Of a DNA stretch of 64,000 nt, positions 22,467 to 34,086 are shown piece by piece (position 1 is the first letter of the stretch; each line of letters opens with the position of its first letter). The DNA lies in the NCBI GenBank assembly GCA_027563935.2, contig JANVAS020000203.1, positions 6,696,001 to 6,760,000 on the forward strand, given 5' to 3'. The notes under the pieces were generated by a model. It was not told the DNA's origin. It did not search any database and saw nothing but the letters and a program-made list of their open reading frames with translations. Source of the DNA: Costus lasius. Taxonomy: Eukaryota; Streptophyta; Magnoliopsida; Zingiberales; Costaceae. The position numbers and the translations under genes were made by a program.

Positions 22467-22643
22467 TGTTGGGGTATGCCCTTAAGGCTAATGTTTGAGG
22501 CCTTGGGATTCTTTCAGTATCATGTATAAACTCTATGTTTATAAAGGCAATGGTTGTTATTCAGTTTGTTACATTGTCTGCTGCAATATGTGTACTTCTG
22601 AATAATGTCTCAATGCTGTTCAGCTTGGCTGACATGCTATATG
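22467..22643 (+). repeat. Solo Copia LTR 'B', left piece
   Basis: It starts TGTTGGGGTATGCC after the TSD GATTT and breaks at ATATG (22639-22643), the TSD of Copia C. The rest of the same LTR is at 31818-33315. Together they make one LTR of about 1.68 kb with no internal region, and matching GATTT on both sides, so it is a solo LTR left by LTR-LTR recombination. Confidence 0.9.
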
Positions 22644-24369
22644 TGTTGGGGTATGCCCTTAAGGCTAATGTTTGAGGCCTATGGGAATGTATTTGTATCA
22701 TGTAATAAACTGTTATGTTTATAAAGGCATGGTTATTATTCAGGTTGTTACATTGTCTGCTGCAATATATGTTCTTCTGAATAATGTCTCAAAGCTGTTC
22801 AGCTGGGCTGACATGCTGTTATGTCCTTAGTCGATATATCTTGGTGAACATGAGACAGCCTTGATATGGTTAAGACTAATATGAGTTCTAATCTTATAGG
22901 ATGCTTCGAGCATGGAATAAGATGTAGACTCATGGGTACATTGGATGTACTGGACAGACCCTACTAGGATATTCAATTGCTTGTCACAATGTGAATATTC
23001 CTTGATTGCAACAAGTGGCACATTTCCTCTGACTTGAGATTACTTGTGTTTCTAAATGATGATTGTCATTGTTTTGAGATAGTTCAATATCATTTGAAAC
23101 ATAATGATTATAGATTATCTTGGATGGTGAGCTTGAATCAGGTTAGGGCACTAGTGATAGACATAGGATTGCCGTCTCCTTGTTCAAGGAGTGTGATGTT
23201 CTAAAGGGGCCCCCTGGATGAGATGATTGAGAAAAGAGTATGGCCATACCCAGGTGACTGTGTTCATCTGATCTAATCATGCTCATCATATTGGAGCTAC
23301 AAGCTTGACACGCTTGTCCAATAAGAACATCCAGTGGCAAAGGAAAGATGCATGCCTTGTGAGTTAGAGTCACACTTGTGCTGTGGTTTGGGTGAAGTCT
23401 TGGAAGACTCTTTCCTTTCTATCGGGAGACAGTGATGTGTTGCTAGATACCCCTCACTGATCGTGATAACGAAAGTTATCGTTACCGACATTTAAAGGAA
23501 ACCCTTAGGGTCGCACAATTTGATGATATGGCTTACTTAAGTCAGATCGTGTGGACTGAATTGTTTAGGTTCAGTTTAAAGGAGTTTTAAACTCTGATTG
23601 TAAGTGAGATCTGGTCTGATCATGTTTGATTGATTAGGGCTTGAGATCGGTAAGCTTCGATCGAGAGATTTGATGCTAGATCGGTGAGATCAGGAGCATC
23701 TTGAGATCAACGGTGATCTTGAGCCTTGAGGTTCAATAAGATTGACCATTGCTTGGGCTGATTTGGTCTTGAACCAAAGTCATATGAACCGGCTCATCTT
23801 GTGAGCGCTTGGTTCAATGATTCGAATGGGTGAAGGTGTTACGGTTCACTTCATGTGAACGCATAACCGTTGAGAGAAATGGGTTGCTATTTCGGGATAG
23901 CAACGCCTCCACGTTGAGGACAACGTTCGCTCTCGCCTTTCATTGCCTTGGACGATATTTCTCTCGTGTGCTCGTGTGACAACGGCGCTCGACGAGAAAA
24001 GAGGAAGTTCACCTTGCCAAGCAAAAGGATCTCATCTCCTCCACGCGCAAAGGACCCTTGAAGCTTTGCTAGCACAAGGACGACAAGGAGAAGCCATTCC
24101 TCATCGTGTGTGCGTCGACTAGGGAGAAGATCCCTTTCGGTCTTTGATTCCAACCCATCATCCAACGAATGGCGATGGTATGATTCATCTTGATTTGCAA
24201 TCGGTTTTTCATAGTTGATCATATTTATATCATGCAACCGATTCTTGATGCCCTAATTTCCGCCCATGCAAAAGTGTTTTATGTGCATGTATTAGGGTTT
24301 TGCGCCCCCCCCCCCCCTCTTGAAGGGGTTTCATCAGCTTGCGCTCCCCCATTGAAGGGGACTCCAACA
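22644..24369 (+). repeat. Copia C 5' LTR
   Basis: TGTTGGGGTATGCC...GGACTCCAACA. Contains GTATGGCCATAC, TTGCTAGCACAAG (24066-24078), the proposed exon ATG-GCG-ATG (24169-24177) with donor GT at 24178-24179, a C homopolymer near 24305-24318 and a CCCCCATTGAAGGGG hairpin near the end. Confidence 0.95.
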
Positions 24370-26185
24370 ATTGGTATCAGAGGAGGCTTTTATGCATGAT
24401 AAATATGTTTGCTGTGATTTGTGATCCTTGTATGCACCATGTTATTAGATCTAGGCTACATGCGCATCTTTACTAGTTATGTATTGCAGTTGGCGCATGT
24501 ATGTAGGTAGCGCTTCTATATGTTGTTTTGATGTTTATCTTAAAACAAAATGACTTGCGCGCTTACCATTAGATCTAAATGGCGCCTACAGTAAACCCTT
24601 AGACGGGTTATTAGGGTTGAAGTCGTCCTCTAAGTTAGATCCAACAGTCTGATCAGACTATCTGACAGCCTGAATGGGTCGACCAGATAGCACCTTGGCG
24701 CAAGCCTATGGTGGCTATAGGTCGACTGCAGACAGGTGTGTAGCGATGTCTGATTGAGACGATTAATGAACGCACCTGAGTTAGGCCCGGGGTCACGCCC
24801 GCTTGCCAGACCTCAGTGTGGTCGTTCAGCCCTGACGCATGCATGGTTGACCTTATGGTCGACTCAAGTCAGTTAGGACTTGGTGCATGTAAGGGCAGTG
24901 GATCTGACTAGGTTGGATGAGTGGATCCCTAGTAATGGACCGTTGTAAGGTTGTAGGGCAAATAAGGAAAATTAAAATTGATCCCATGGGGTTTTCGAAA
25001 ATTTTAATTTTTTTATGCTGGATCACATGGTTGTTGATTGATGCATCTGTTTGTCTATTTAGTCTTATGTGGGCTGCCCATATTAATTGTGTGCTGTGCT
25101 GGGGCCTGCGTGCCTGGATTTAAAAATTGTAAATTAATTATTGTGATCTGCGCATCACATTGTTTTAATTTATAAAATGTAAGTGACCTGCGTGTCACTC
25201 TTGTCTAGATAGTTAAATTTGTAATTTAATTTGACAAGAGCACAGTGCACACTTGGTAAAGGCGCATGCAGCAAGTGGCTGGACCAGGTGGGAGGTCTAG
25301 GGTTCGACCCTAGGACCTGGCGCATATTCCTGGTCGGCGCACCTGTGCTGCAGATGGCGCTTGGGCCCAGGTTTGGGCCAGATGAGCAGCAAAAGACCCA
25401 TGAAGAGCAAATGAAGACTTAAGTTAGGTTAAGGTCTTCTAGGGCTATGGGCTTTTACCACATAAGATACATGCTTTCTTTTATTGTATAATATTAGAAT
25501 TGCATGTTTAAGTTTATCTTCTGCTATCACCATAGGAATTGTATGATAGTGAAGAAGATAAAAGACCGTTAAAATCCAACGCTAAAATATCAAGCTCGTA
25601 AGCCTTCTGACGCGAAACCTCACTGTTCTGATTATCGTTGGAGCCGTGTTGTACCCACTCAGTGGGCACGTCCATCTATCTTCAGACGGTGCGGGATTAC
25701 ACCTGCGTGTTACAGAGTAGGGATTTATCCCTTCTCGTTGCTCAGCATAGCACGTGGTGGTCCAGGGAGTAGGTCGGGTCAGCTTGACCGTGTAGGCTAC
25801 ATATGTGGCGCATATGGTAGCACATGGAGGCAGCCATCTGTGGGATCAGAGACTGTGTTGTACCAACTCAGTTGGCACAGTCTGCTGGATTGCCCAGATG
25901 AAGGGGAATCGCACGGGTTGGCGATTGGCTGGGATGCCTACCAGAAACTAGTGCTTGTACTCTCTGTGCATCTTATCTCGCCTGAGCGGGACGCGGAGAC
26001 CAAGTATGAAATCTGGATCCCATCTCACTAAAAGAGTTCTACTCTTTCGGGCTGTTTTGCTGGATTTTTCACGCCTGATAAAATAGTGAGAAAAAGAATC
26101 TTTCTTAAGTCCTGATCGATTCTTATACATTGATACTGACCTTGCTGTTCTTGCATTGTTGTAGATACCTGCAGCAACGAACACC
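24370..26185 (+). other. Copia C primer-binding site and leader
   Basis: ATTGGTATCAGAGG (24370-24383) is the tRNA-Met primer site with one change from Copia A. The leader holds a tRNA T-arm-like hairpin, CTAGGG-TTCGA-CCCTAG (25297-25313), with a Pol III B-box-like GGTTCGACCCT; two palindromes CCCACTCAGTGGG (25654-25666) and CCAACTCAGTTGG (25863-25875); and the proposed 3' splice site TTGTAG ending at 26164, followed by in-frame codons to ATG 26186. Confidence 0.8.
25266..25320 (+). other. tRNA/SINE-like module in Copia C leader
   Basis: GCAGCAAGTGG resembles a Pol III A box and lies about 30 bases before a B-box-like GGTTCGACCCT that sits in a 6-bp perfect stem with a TTCGA loop. It is too short for a tRNA gene. 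The stem is maintained with compensatory changes in Copia E and F, and the module is missing from Copia A. Confidence 0.5.
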
Positions 26186-29100
26186 ATGAACTTCAATGTG
26201 CGATCCCTACTGGAAAGGGAGAAGTTTGCTGGGCCGAACTTCTCTGACTGGTTTGGACACCTTAAGATCGTTCTTAAGGCAGAGAGGAAACTGTATGTCC
26301 TCGAGACGGCGATACCGCCGCAGCCCGCTCCGAACGCCGCAAGGGCGGTTCGGGAAGCCTATGAAAAGCACGTCAATGATAGCATTGATGTCGCTTGCCT
26401 GATGCTAGCGTCTATGACGCCACCGCTGCAGCGTCAGCATGAGGATATGTCAGCTATACAGATTATAGCAAACCTCAAGATGCTGTATGCTGCACAGGCG
26501 AGGACTGAACGCTATAATTTGACTAAGCTCTTCTTTCAGAGCAAACTGGCTGAAGGGAGCCCAGTGGGAGCTCACGTGCTCAAGATGATTGGGCACAAGG
26601 AGGCTCTGGAGAAACTGGGGCACACCATCAACCAGGAGCTTGCTGTGGACATTATTCTGCAGTCTCTCCCGCCATCATTCGACGCGTTCATTATTAATTT
26701 TAATATGAACAAAATCGATTGTACTCCGGCAGAGCTGCTGAATATGCTCTTGACCACTGAGGAGACTCTGAAGGGTAAGCCTTCGACCTCTGTCTTGATG
26801 GTTCCTTCAAGGAACAAGAAGAAGGGGAAGAAGGGCAAGGCCCCGGTCAAGAATTACAGCAAGGCTCTGAAGCAGAAGGTGAAGCGGTCCAAGGAATACA
26901 GGTGTTTCCACTGTGGCCAGCTGGGTCACTGGAAAAAGGACTGTAAAGCGCTCCAAGGAGATAAGAGGGGAAGCTTCGCTTCTGGCTCAGGTATATTCGT
27001 GACTGAGGTCATGTTCTCTTCTTCTATATCATGGGTGTTGGACACTGCATGTGGAGTTCACATTTGTTCAAATGTACAGGAACTCAAGAGAAGAAGACAG
27101 GTGGGACAGCATGAGGTGGACCTACGAGTTGGAAACGGGGCACGGGTTGCTGCTGTTGCTGTAGGAGACTATTTCATTTCTTTACCATCTGGACTTGTAT
27201 TGGAACTAGACAATTGTTACTTTGTTCCCAGTATAACTAAAAATATTATCTCCATTCCTGCTCTTGTCAGGAAGGGATTTTCCTTTGAATGCAATATTTC
27301 AAAGTGTATTTTGTCTTTTGATAATATTGTTTATGCAACTGGTTCAATTAACAATGGGTTATACATGTTGGACATGGAATGTTCGATACAGCAAATTGAT
27401 ATTAAGAAAGCCAAGTATGCTGATGACAGCACCTTGCTATGGCATAGTCGTTTAGGCCATATTAACGAGAAACGCATTAAGCGGTTGCATGATCATGGAC
27501 TGCTGGGATCATTCTCCTATAAGGAGATTGATACATGCAAAGCTTGTTTGATGGGTAAAATGACGAAGTCACCTTTTCCTCACAAAGGTCAAAGGGCTTC
27601 AGGTTTACTTGACCTTATACACAGTGATGTGTGTGGGCCATTTGGTAAACATGCCAGAGGTAGCTATCAGTACTTCATTACCTTTACTGATGATTTCAGT
27701 AGGTATGGGTATGTCTATCTGATGAGACATAAGAGTGAATCTTTTGACAAGTTCAAAGAGTTCAAAAATGAAGTACAGAATCAGCTAGGCCGAAATATCA
27801 AGGCACTTCGCTCAGATCGAGGTGGTGAATACCTAAGTCATGCGTTTACTGACTATCTAAAGGAGTGTGGGATTATCTCACAACTCACTCCGCCAGGAAC
27901 ACCGCAATGGAATGGTGTGTCCGAGAGGAGAAATAGAACGTTACTTGATATGGTTCGTTCTATGATGAGTCAGGCTACTCTTCCATACTCCTTTTGGGGT
28001 TTTGCACTGGAAACAGCTGCAAAGGTACTAAACCGAGTGCCATCCAAGGCAGTTTCAAAGACGCCATATGAGTTATGGTATGGGAAACAGCCAAGCTTGA
28101 CATTTATCAGGATCTGGGGCTGCGAGGCTTATGTCAAAAAGCTCGCCTCTGGGAAACTAGAGAGCAGATCTGACAAATGTATCTTTGTCGGTTACCCTAA
28201 GGAAACTAAGGGTTATTATTTCTACGATCCCAAAGAGAACAAGGTTTTTGTTGCTCGGACGGCCATATTTCTTGAGAAGGAGTTTCTTCTGCAAGAGGCC
28301 AGTGGGAGAGAAATAAAACTGGATGAGAATCCAGAGGAAGGACAAAGTAGTCAAGCACAGATGGATGAGCCTGAGCCGGTAGAACAGGTTATTGAACAAC
28401 CTGTGGCTCAGATATCACGGGAACCGCGAAGATCGGGAAGGATCCGTCGACAACCTGAGCGTTATGACGGAGTCTATATCATTGACAATGATGAACCCCT
28501 CACTTATGCGGATGCGGTCAGTGGACCGGAGTCAGCGAGATGGCTTGAAGCTATGCGCGCCGAAATGGACTCCATGTCAGATAACCAAGTTTGGGATTTG
28601 GTTGATCCGCCTCCGGGAGTTATCCCTATAGGCTGTAAATGGATCTTCAAGAAGAAGATTGACATGGATGGTAACGTAGTTACCTATAAAGGCAGGCTAG
28701 TTGCGAAAGGTTTCAAACAAATCTACGGGATAGATTATGATGAAACTTTCTCACCTGTAGCCATGTTTAAGTCTATTCGGATTCTTTTCGCGATAGCTGC
28801 ATACTATGATTATGAGATCTAGCAGATGGATGTGAAAACAGCTTTCCTGAATGGAAATCTGGATGAGGATGTGTACATGACACAACCAGAAGGTTTCACT
28901 AATCCAGCAGATCGTCATAAGATATGCAAATTAAACAAGTCCATTTATGGACTTAAGCAAGCATCTAGAAGTTGGAATATTCGTTTTGATGAATCAGTTA
29001 CTGAATTTGGTTTCATCAAGAACGAGGATGACCCGTGTGTATATAAGAGGTTTAGTGGGAGCGTGATTACTTTCCTAGTCCTCTACGTCGATGACATCTT

Positions 29101-30067
29101 GATCATTGGAAATGACATTCCTGAAATGCATGCTGTTAAAGCATGGCTGAGGAAGTGTTTCCAGATGAAAGATCTAGGAGAAGCAGCCTATGTGTTAGGT
29201 GTGAAGATCTACAGGGATAGATCTAAGAGGCTTCTCGGGCTGTGCCAGAGTACTTACATCGATAAGGTCCTGGAGAGATTTCATTTAGAGAATTCTAAAC
29301 GAGGATATCTTCCAGTCAGACATGGTCTGAGTCTTTCGAAGAGTCAGTGTCCACAAACACAGACTGAGAAAGATGAAATGGACAATACGCCTTATGCTTC
29401 GGCTATTGGTTCCATTATGTATGCGATGTTGTGTACTCGCCCAGACGTCGCTTACGGGTTAAGCGTAACCAGTCGTTTCCAAAGTAATCCAGGTATGGCG
29501 CACTGGATTGCAGTCAAGAACATTTTAAAATATCTGCGGAGGACCAAAGATATGTTCTTGATATATGGTGGTCAGGAAGAACTCAGTATTGAAGGATATA
29601 CTGACGCTTCGTTCCAGTCGGACCAGGATGATTTCCGATCGCAATCAGGCTATGTTTTTAGCTTGAATGGAGGTGCAGTGGTGTGGAAGAGTTTCAAACA
29701 GTCAACTGTTGCTGATTCCACAACAGAAGCCGAGTATGTTGCAGCCTCGGAAGCATCCAAGGAGGCAGTCTGGATTCGTAAGTTCATGAGAGAACTTGGT
29801 GTTGTTCCTTCGAGTGTCGATCCTTTGGTTATCTTCTGTGATAACACTGGAGCAATCGCACAAGCAAAGGAACCACGGTCGCACCAGAAGTCCAAGCACA
29901 TACAGAGACGGTTTCATTTGATCAGGGAGATCATAGATCGTGGCGAGATCAAAATTTGCAAGGTTCATACAGATGACAATCTGGCAGACCCGCTTACCAA
30001 GCCTCTGGCGCAGCAGAAGCATGAGAAGCACTGTAATAATATGGGTTTGAGATTTCTCAACCATTAG
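26186..30067 (+). pseudogene. Copia C gag-pol polyprotein, one nonsense codon
   Basis: It has about 1,293 codons, all in one frame, with a single TAG at 28820-28822 where the sister copies have TGG (Trp in EI-W-QMDV, inside RT). Domains and motifs match Copia A: gag, CFHCGQLGHWKKDC, WVLDTACGVHIC protease, integrase with HSDVCGPF, LRSDRGGEY (Gly intact) and NGVSERRN, RT with YVDD, RNase H with TDASFQSD and TEAEYVAA, ending RFLNH-stop. The lesion separates gag-protease-integrase from most of RT and RNase H. Start: ATG 26186, or a spliced start in the LTR at 24169. Confidence 0.95.
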
Positions 30068-30087
30068 ATTAAGTGCAAGTGGGAGAT

Positions 30088-31812
30088 TGTTGGGGTATGC
30101 CCTTAAGGCTAATGTTTGAGGCCTATGGGAATGTATTTGTATCATGTAATAAACTGTTATGTTTATAAAGGCATGGTTATTATTCAGGTTGTTACATTGT
30201 CTGCTGCAATATATGTTCTTCTGAATAATGTCTCAAAGCTGTTCAGCTGGGCTGACATGCTGTTATGTCCTTAGTCGATATATCTTGGTGAACATGAGAC
30301 AGCCTTGATATGGTTAAGACTAATATGAGTTCTAATCTTATAGGATGCTTTGAGCATGGAATAAGATGTAGACTCATGGGTACATTGGATGTACTGGACA
30401 GACCCTACTAGGATATTCAATTGCTTGTCACAATGTGAATATTCCTTGATTGCAACAAGTGGCACATTTCCTCTGACTTGAGATTACTTGTGTTTCTAAA
30501 TGATGATTGTCATTGTTTTGAGATAGTTCAATATCATTTGAAACATAATGATTATAGATTATCTTGGATGGTGAGCTTGAATCAGGTTAGCGCACTAGTG
30601 ATAGACATAGGATTGCCGTCTCCTTGTTCAAGGAGTGTGATGTTCTAAAGGGGCCCCCTGGATGAGATGATTGAGAAAAGAGTATGGCCATACCCAGGTG
30701 ACTGTGTTCATCTGATCTAATCATGCTCATCATATTGGAGCTACAAGCTTGACACGCTTGTCCAATAAGAACATCCAGTGGCAAAGGAAAGATGCATGCC
30801 TTGTGAGTTAGAGTCACACTTGTGCTGTGGTTTGGGTGAAGTCTTGGAAGACTCTTTCCTTTCTATCGGGAGACAGTGATGTGTTGCTAGATACCCCTCA
30901 CTGATCGTGATAACGAAAGTTATCGTTACCGACATTTAAAGGAAACCCTTAGGGTCGCACAATTTGATGATATGGCTTACTTAAGTCAGATCGTGTGGAC
31001 TGAATTGTTTAGGTTCAGTTTAAAGGAGTTTTAAACTCTGATTGTAAGTGAGATCTGGTCTGATCATGTTTGATTGATTAGGGCTTGAGATCGGTAAGCT
31101 TCGATCGAGAGATTTGATGCTAGATCGGTGAGATCAGGAGCATCTTGAGATCAACGGTGATCTTGAGCCTTGAGGTTCAATAAGATCGACCATTGCTTGG
31201 GCTGATTTGGTCTTGAACCAAAGTCATATGAACCGGCTCATCTTGTGAGCGCTTGGTTCAATGATTCGAATGGGTGAAGGTGTTACGGTTCACTTCATGT
31301 GAACGCATAACCGTTGAGAGAAATGGGTTGCTATTTCGGGATAGCAACGCCTCCACGTTGAGGACAACGTTCGCTCTCGCCTTTCATTGCCTTGGACGAT
31401 ATTTCTCTCGTGTGCTCGTGTGACAACGGCGCTCGACGAGAAAAGAGGAAGTTCACCTTGCCAAGCAAAAGGATCTCATCTCCTCCACGCGCAAAGGACC
31501 CTTGAAGCTTTGCTAGCACAAGGACGACAAGGAGAAGCCATTCCTCATCGTGTGTGCGTCGACTAGGGAGAAGATCCCTTTCGGTCTTTGATTCCAACCC
31601 ATCATCCAACGAATGGCGATGGTATGATTCATCTTGATTTGCAATCGGTTTTTCATAGTTGATCATATTTATATCATGCAACCGATTCTTGATGCCCTAA
31701 TTTCCGCCCATGCAAAAGTGTTTTATGTGCATGTATTAGGGTTTTGCGCCCCCCCCCCCCTCTTGAAGGGGTTTCATCAGCTTGCGCTCCCCCATTGAAG
31801 GGGACTCCAACA
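30088..31812 (+). repeat. Copia C 3' LTR
   Basis: 1725 bp, preceded by the AAGTGGGAGAT purine tract and followed by the TSD ATATG (31813-31817). Nearly identical to 22644-24369. Confidence 0.95.
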
Positions 31813-31817
31813 ATATG

Positions 31818-33315
31818 TCCTTAGTCGAGATATCTTGGTGAACATGAGACAGCCTTGATATGATTGAGACTAATATGTGTTCTAATCTTATAGGATGCTT
31901 CGAGCATGGAATAAGATGTAGACTCATGGGTACATTGGATGTACTGGACAGACCCTACTAGGATATTCAATTGCTTGTCACAATGTGAATAATCCTTGAT
32001 TGCTACAAGTGGCACATGTCCTCTGACTTGAGATCACTTGTGTTTCTAAATGATGATTGTCATTGTTTTGAGGTAGTTAAATATCATTTGAAACATAATG
32101 GTTATAGACTATCTTGGATAATGATCATGAGTCAGGTTAGGACACTAGTGATAGATATAGGATTGCCGTCTCCTTGATTGGAGTGTGATGTTCTAAAGGG
32201 GGCCCCCCTGAATGAGATGATTGAGAAAGTGTATGGCCATACCCAGGTGACTATGTTCATCTGATCTAATCATGCTCATCATATTGGAGCTACAGGCTTG
32301 ACACGCTTGTCCAATAAGAACATCCAGTGGCAAAGGAATCATGTATGCCTAGTGAGTTGATTCACACTTGTGCTGTGGTTTGGGTGTAGTCTTGGAAGAC
32401 TCTTTCTTTTATATCGAGAGACAGTGATGTGTTGCTAGATACCCCTCACTGATCGTGATAACGTAAGTTATCATTACCGACATTTAAAGGAAACCCTCAG
32501 GGTCGCACAATTTGATGATATGGCTTACTTAAGTCAGATCGTGTGGACTGAATTGTCAGGGTTCAGTTTAAAGGGATTTAATCTCTGATTGTGAGTGAGA
32601 TCTGGTCTGATCATGTTTGATTGATTAGGGCTTGAGATCGGTAAGCTTCGATCGAGAGAATTGGTGCTAGATCGGTCAGATCAGAAGCATCAAGAGATGA
32701 ACGGTTAGATCTGGAACCTTAGGGTTTAATGTGATCTAGACCAAATAGCTTGGGTTAATTGGTCTTTGAACCAGACCAAGATTGAACCGGTTCACATGTG
32801 TGAACGCATGGTTCAAAGCTTGAGGCGTTTTGATCGGTTTTGAGATCATGGGCGCATGACTTCATTGCTTGCTATTTTTGTAAAGTAATAAGCGCCACTC
32901 TCAACGCCTCAACGCTTGATTCTATTCTCGTCACCTTCTCTTGGCTTTGACGAGAGACTTGCATTCTCGTGTGAGGGAGGTGGACGAAAAGGAGAATTCG
33001 CCCAAGCAAAGATCTCTTCATCCCTTCAAGCGATCAAGGATACCTTGGGCCCTTGCTAGCACAAGGAAAGCCAAAGGAAGTAGGCGACATCTTCTTGTGT
33101 GCGTCTTCTTTGGAGGAGAGCGGCATCACTCTCTACTTCCAAGTCGCCATTCGAATCAATGGCTTTGGTATGATCTTCTTTCGATCTTTACAACGTTTAA
33201 GGTTGATCATATGAACATATATTACATGCGATCTTCATGAAACCCTTATTCCGCTGCCAAAAGAATTTACTTGCGCCACTTTAGGGTTTCGCTCCCCCTT
33301 GAAGGGGACTCTTCA
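31818..33315 (+). repeat. Solo Copia LTR 'B', right piece
   Basis: It continues the LTR that broke at 22643 (GCTATATG, then TCCTTAGTCGAG) and ends GAAGGGGACTCTTCA, followed by GATTT (33316-33320), the matching TSD. It contains GTATGGCCATAC, TTGCTAGCACAAGG and ATG-GCT-TTG-GTATGAT, another version of the proposed LTR exon and donor. The ORF at 32941-33240 overlaps these sites and is not conserved. Confidence 0.9.
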
Positions 33316-33354
33316 GATTTCTCAATTGGATGGTTTTAATTGGTGGAAAGTACT
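33316..33354 (-). pseudogene. Athila-like gag, block 3 (39-bp remnant)
   Basis: Only 39 bases separate solo LTR B from Gypsy B. On the minus strand they read KYFPPIKTIQLRN, exactly the residues expected between the gag pieces at 63687-64000 (ending TFLMKY) and 22211-22466 (starting QITSFKQ). GATTT and GTACT at its ends are the two TSDs. Confidence 0.88.
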
Positions 33355-34086
33355 TGATGCAGGAGCAAATTAGCCTATCAACACACTTGAGGGCAGCCCA
33401 ACCCCTCCAAAAGATACTTGGGGAGAACCCCCAGGACCCCAGGAATTTTCCCTGGAAATTTCACCCAAGTCAGAGTTCCCCAGACCACGACACGGCCAGG
33501 CTGTGTGCCCCATCATGGCCGTGACACGGACGCTTGAAGACGCGAACGCCAAGCACGGGCGTGACTCCAAGCACGGGCAAGCCGTGCCCGCCTCTATGGA
33601 TTTCGACGATGCCAAGCACAGGCATGACTCCAAGCATGGCCAAGCCGTGCCCGCCTCTGTGGATTTCGACGACGCCAAGCACGGGCATGACTCCAAGCAC
33701 GGGCAAGCCATGCCCACCTCTGTGGATTTCGACGACGCCAAGCACGGGCGTGACTCCAAGCACGGGCAAGCCGTGCCCGCCTCTGTGGATCTCGATGACG
33801 CCAAACACGGGAGTGACTCCAAGCACGGGCAGGCCGTGCTCGATTCCGTGGATCACGGTGACTCTGAACACGGCCGTGCTCGCCATCACGGCCAGGCCGT
33901 GTTCGCCCCTGACGACTCGTTACAGCCCCGACGACCCCACTTCGACGTGCATCACCCTCCCTACCATGTTTCTCCACCCAATGATGACCCAAAGGAACCA
34001 AACAACGTGGAAATTCGATGATCCCAAAGCCAAAGTAAGCCCCCGGATTGCTTCTTGGGAGTCATTAGTCCCCTTTCCATACACAC
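33355..34086 (+). repeat. Gypsy B 5' LTR, left piece
   Basis: Starts TGATGCAGGAGC. Contains a 63-bp tandem repeat (about 33550-33850, five units) that encodes 21-residue units such as KHGRDSKHGQAVPASVDFDD. It breaks at CACAC (34082-34086), the TSD of solo LTR G. Confidence 0.9.
33550..33865 (+). repeat. 63-bp tandem repeat in Gypsy B 5' LTR
   Basis: There are about five head-to-tail units of 63 bp (21 codons), each with CACGGGCGTGACTCCAAGC-type sequence, slightly diverged. The same array is at about 41990-42300 in the 3' LTR. Because the unit is a multiple of three, several frames on both strands stay open. The frame that continues pol is the one reading ...DSKHGQAVPASVDFDD.... Confidence 0.9.

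Larger units (their letters stand above)
22644..31812 (+). mobile_element. Copia C: full-length Ty1/Copia element inside solo LTR B
   Basis: LTRs are 22644-24369 (1726 bp) and 30088-31812 (1725 bp), the one-base difference being in a long C-run. TSD ATATG is perfect (22639-22643 and 31813-31817). It belongs to the same family as Copia A but a different LTR subfamily: the first kilobase of the LTR is similar, the next part is not. It carries gag-pol with a single nonsense codon. Confidence 0.95.

Noticed and set aside
25291..25325. A genuine tRNA gene in the Copia C leader
   Set aside because: Only a T-arm-like hairpin and an A-box-like string are visible; no acceptor stem, D-arm or anticodon arm can be drawn.
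33550..33865. CRISPR-like array
   Set aside because: Units are contiguous diverged tandem repeats without spacers, in a plant LTR.
33370..33889. Minus-strand ORFs over the 63-bp repeats (also 41910-42311)
   Set aside because: Open only because the unit is a multiple of three; the plus-strand frame continuous with pol explains the array better.
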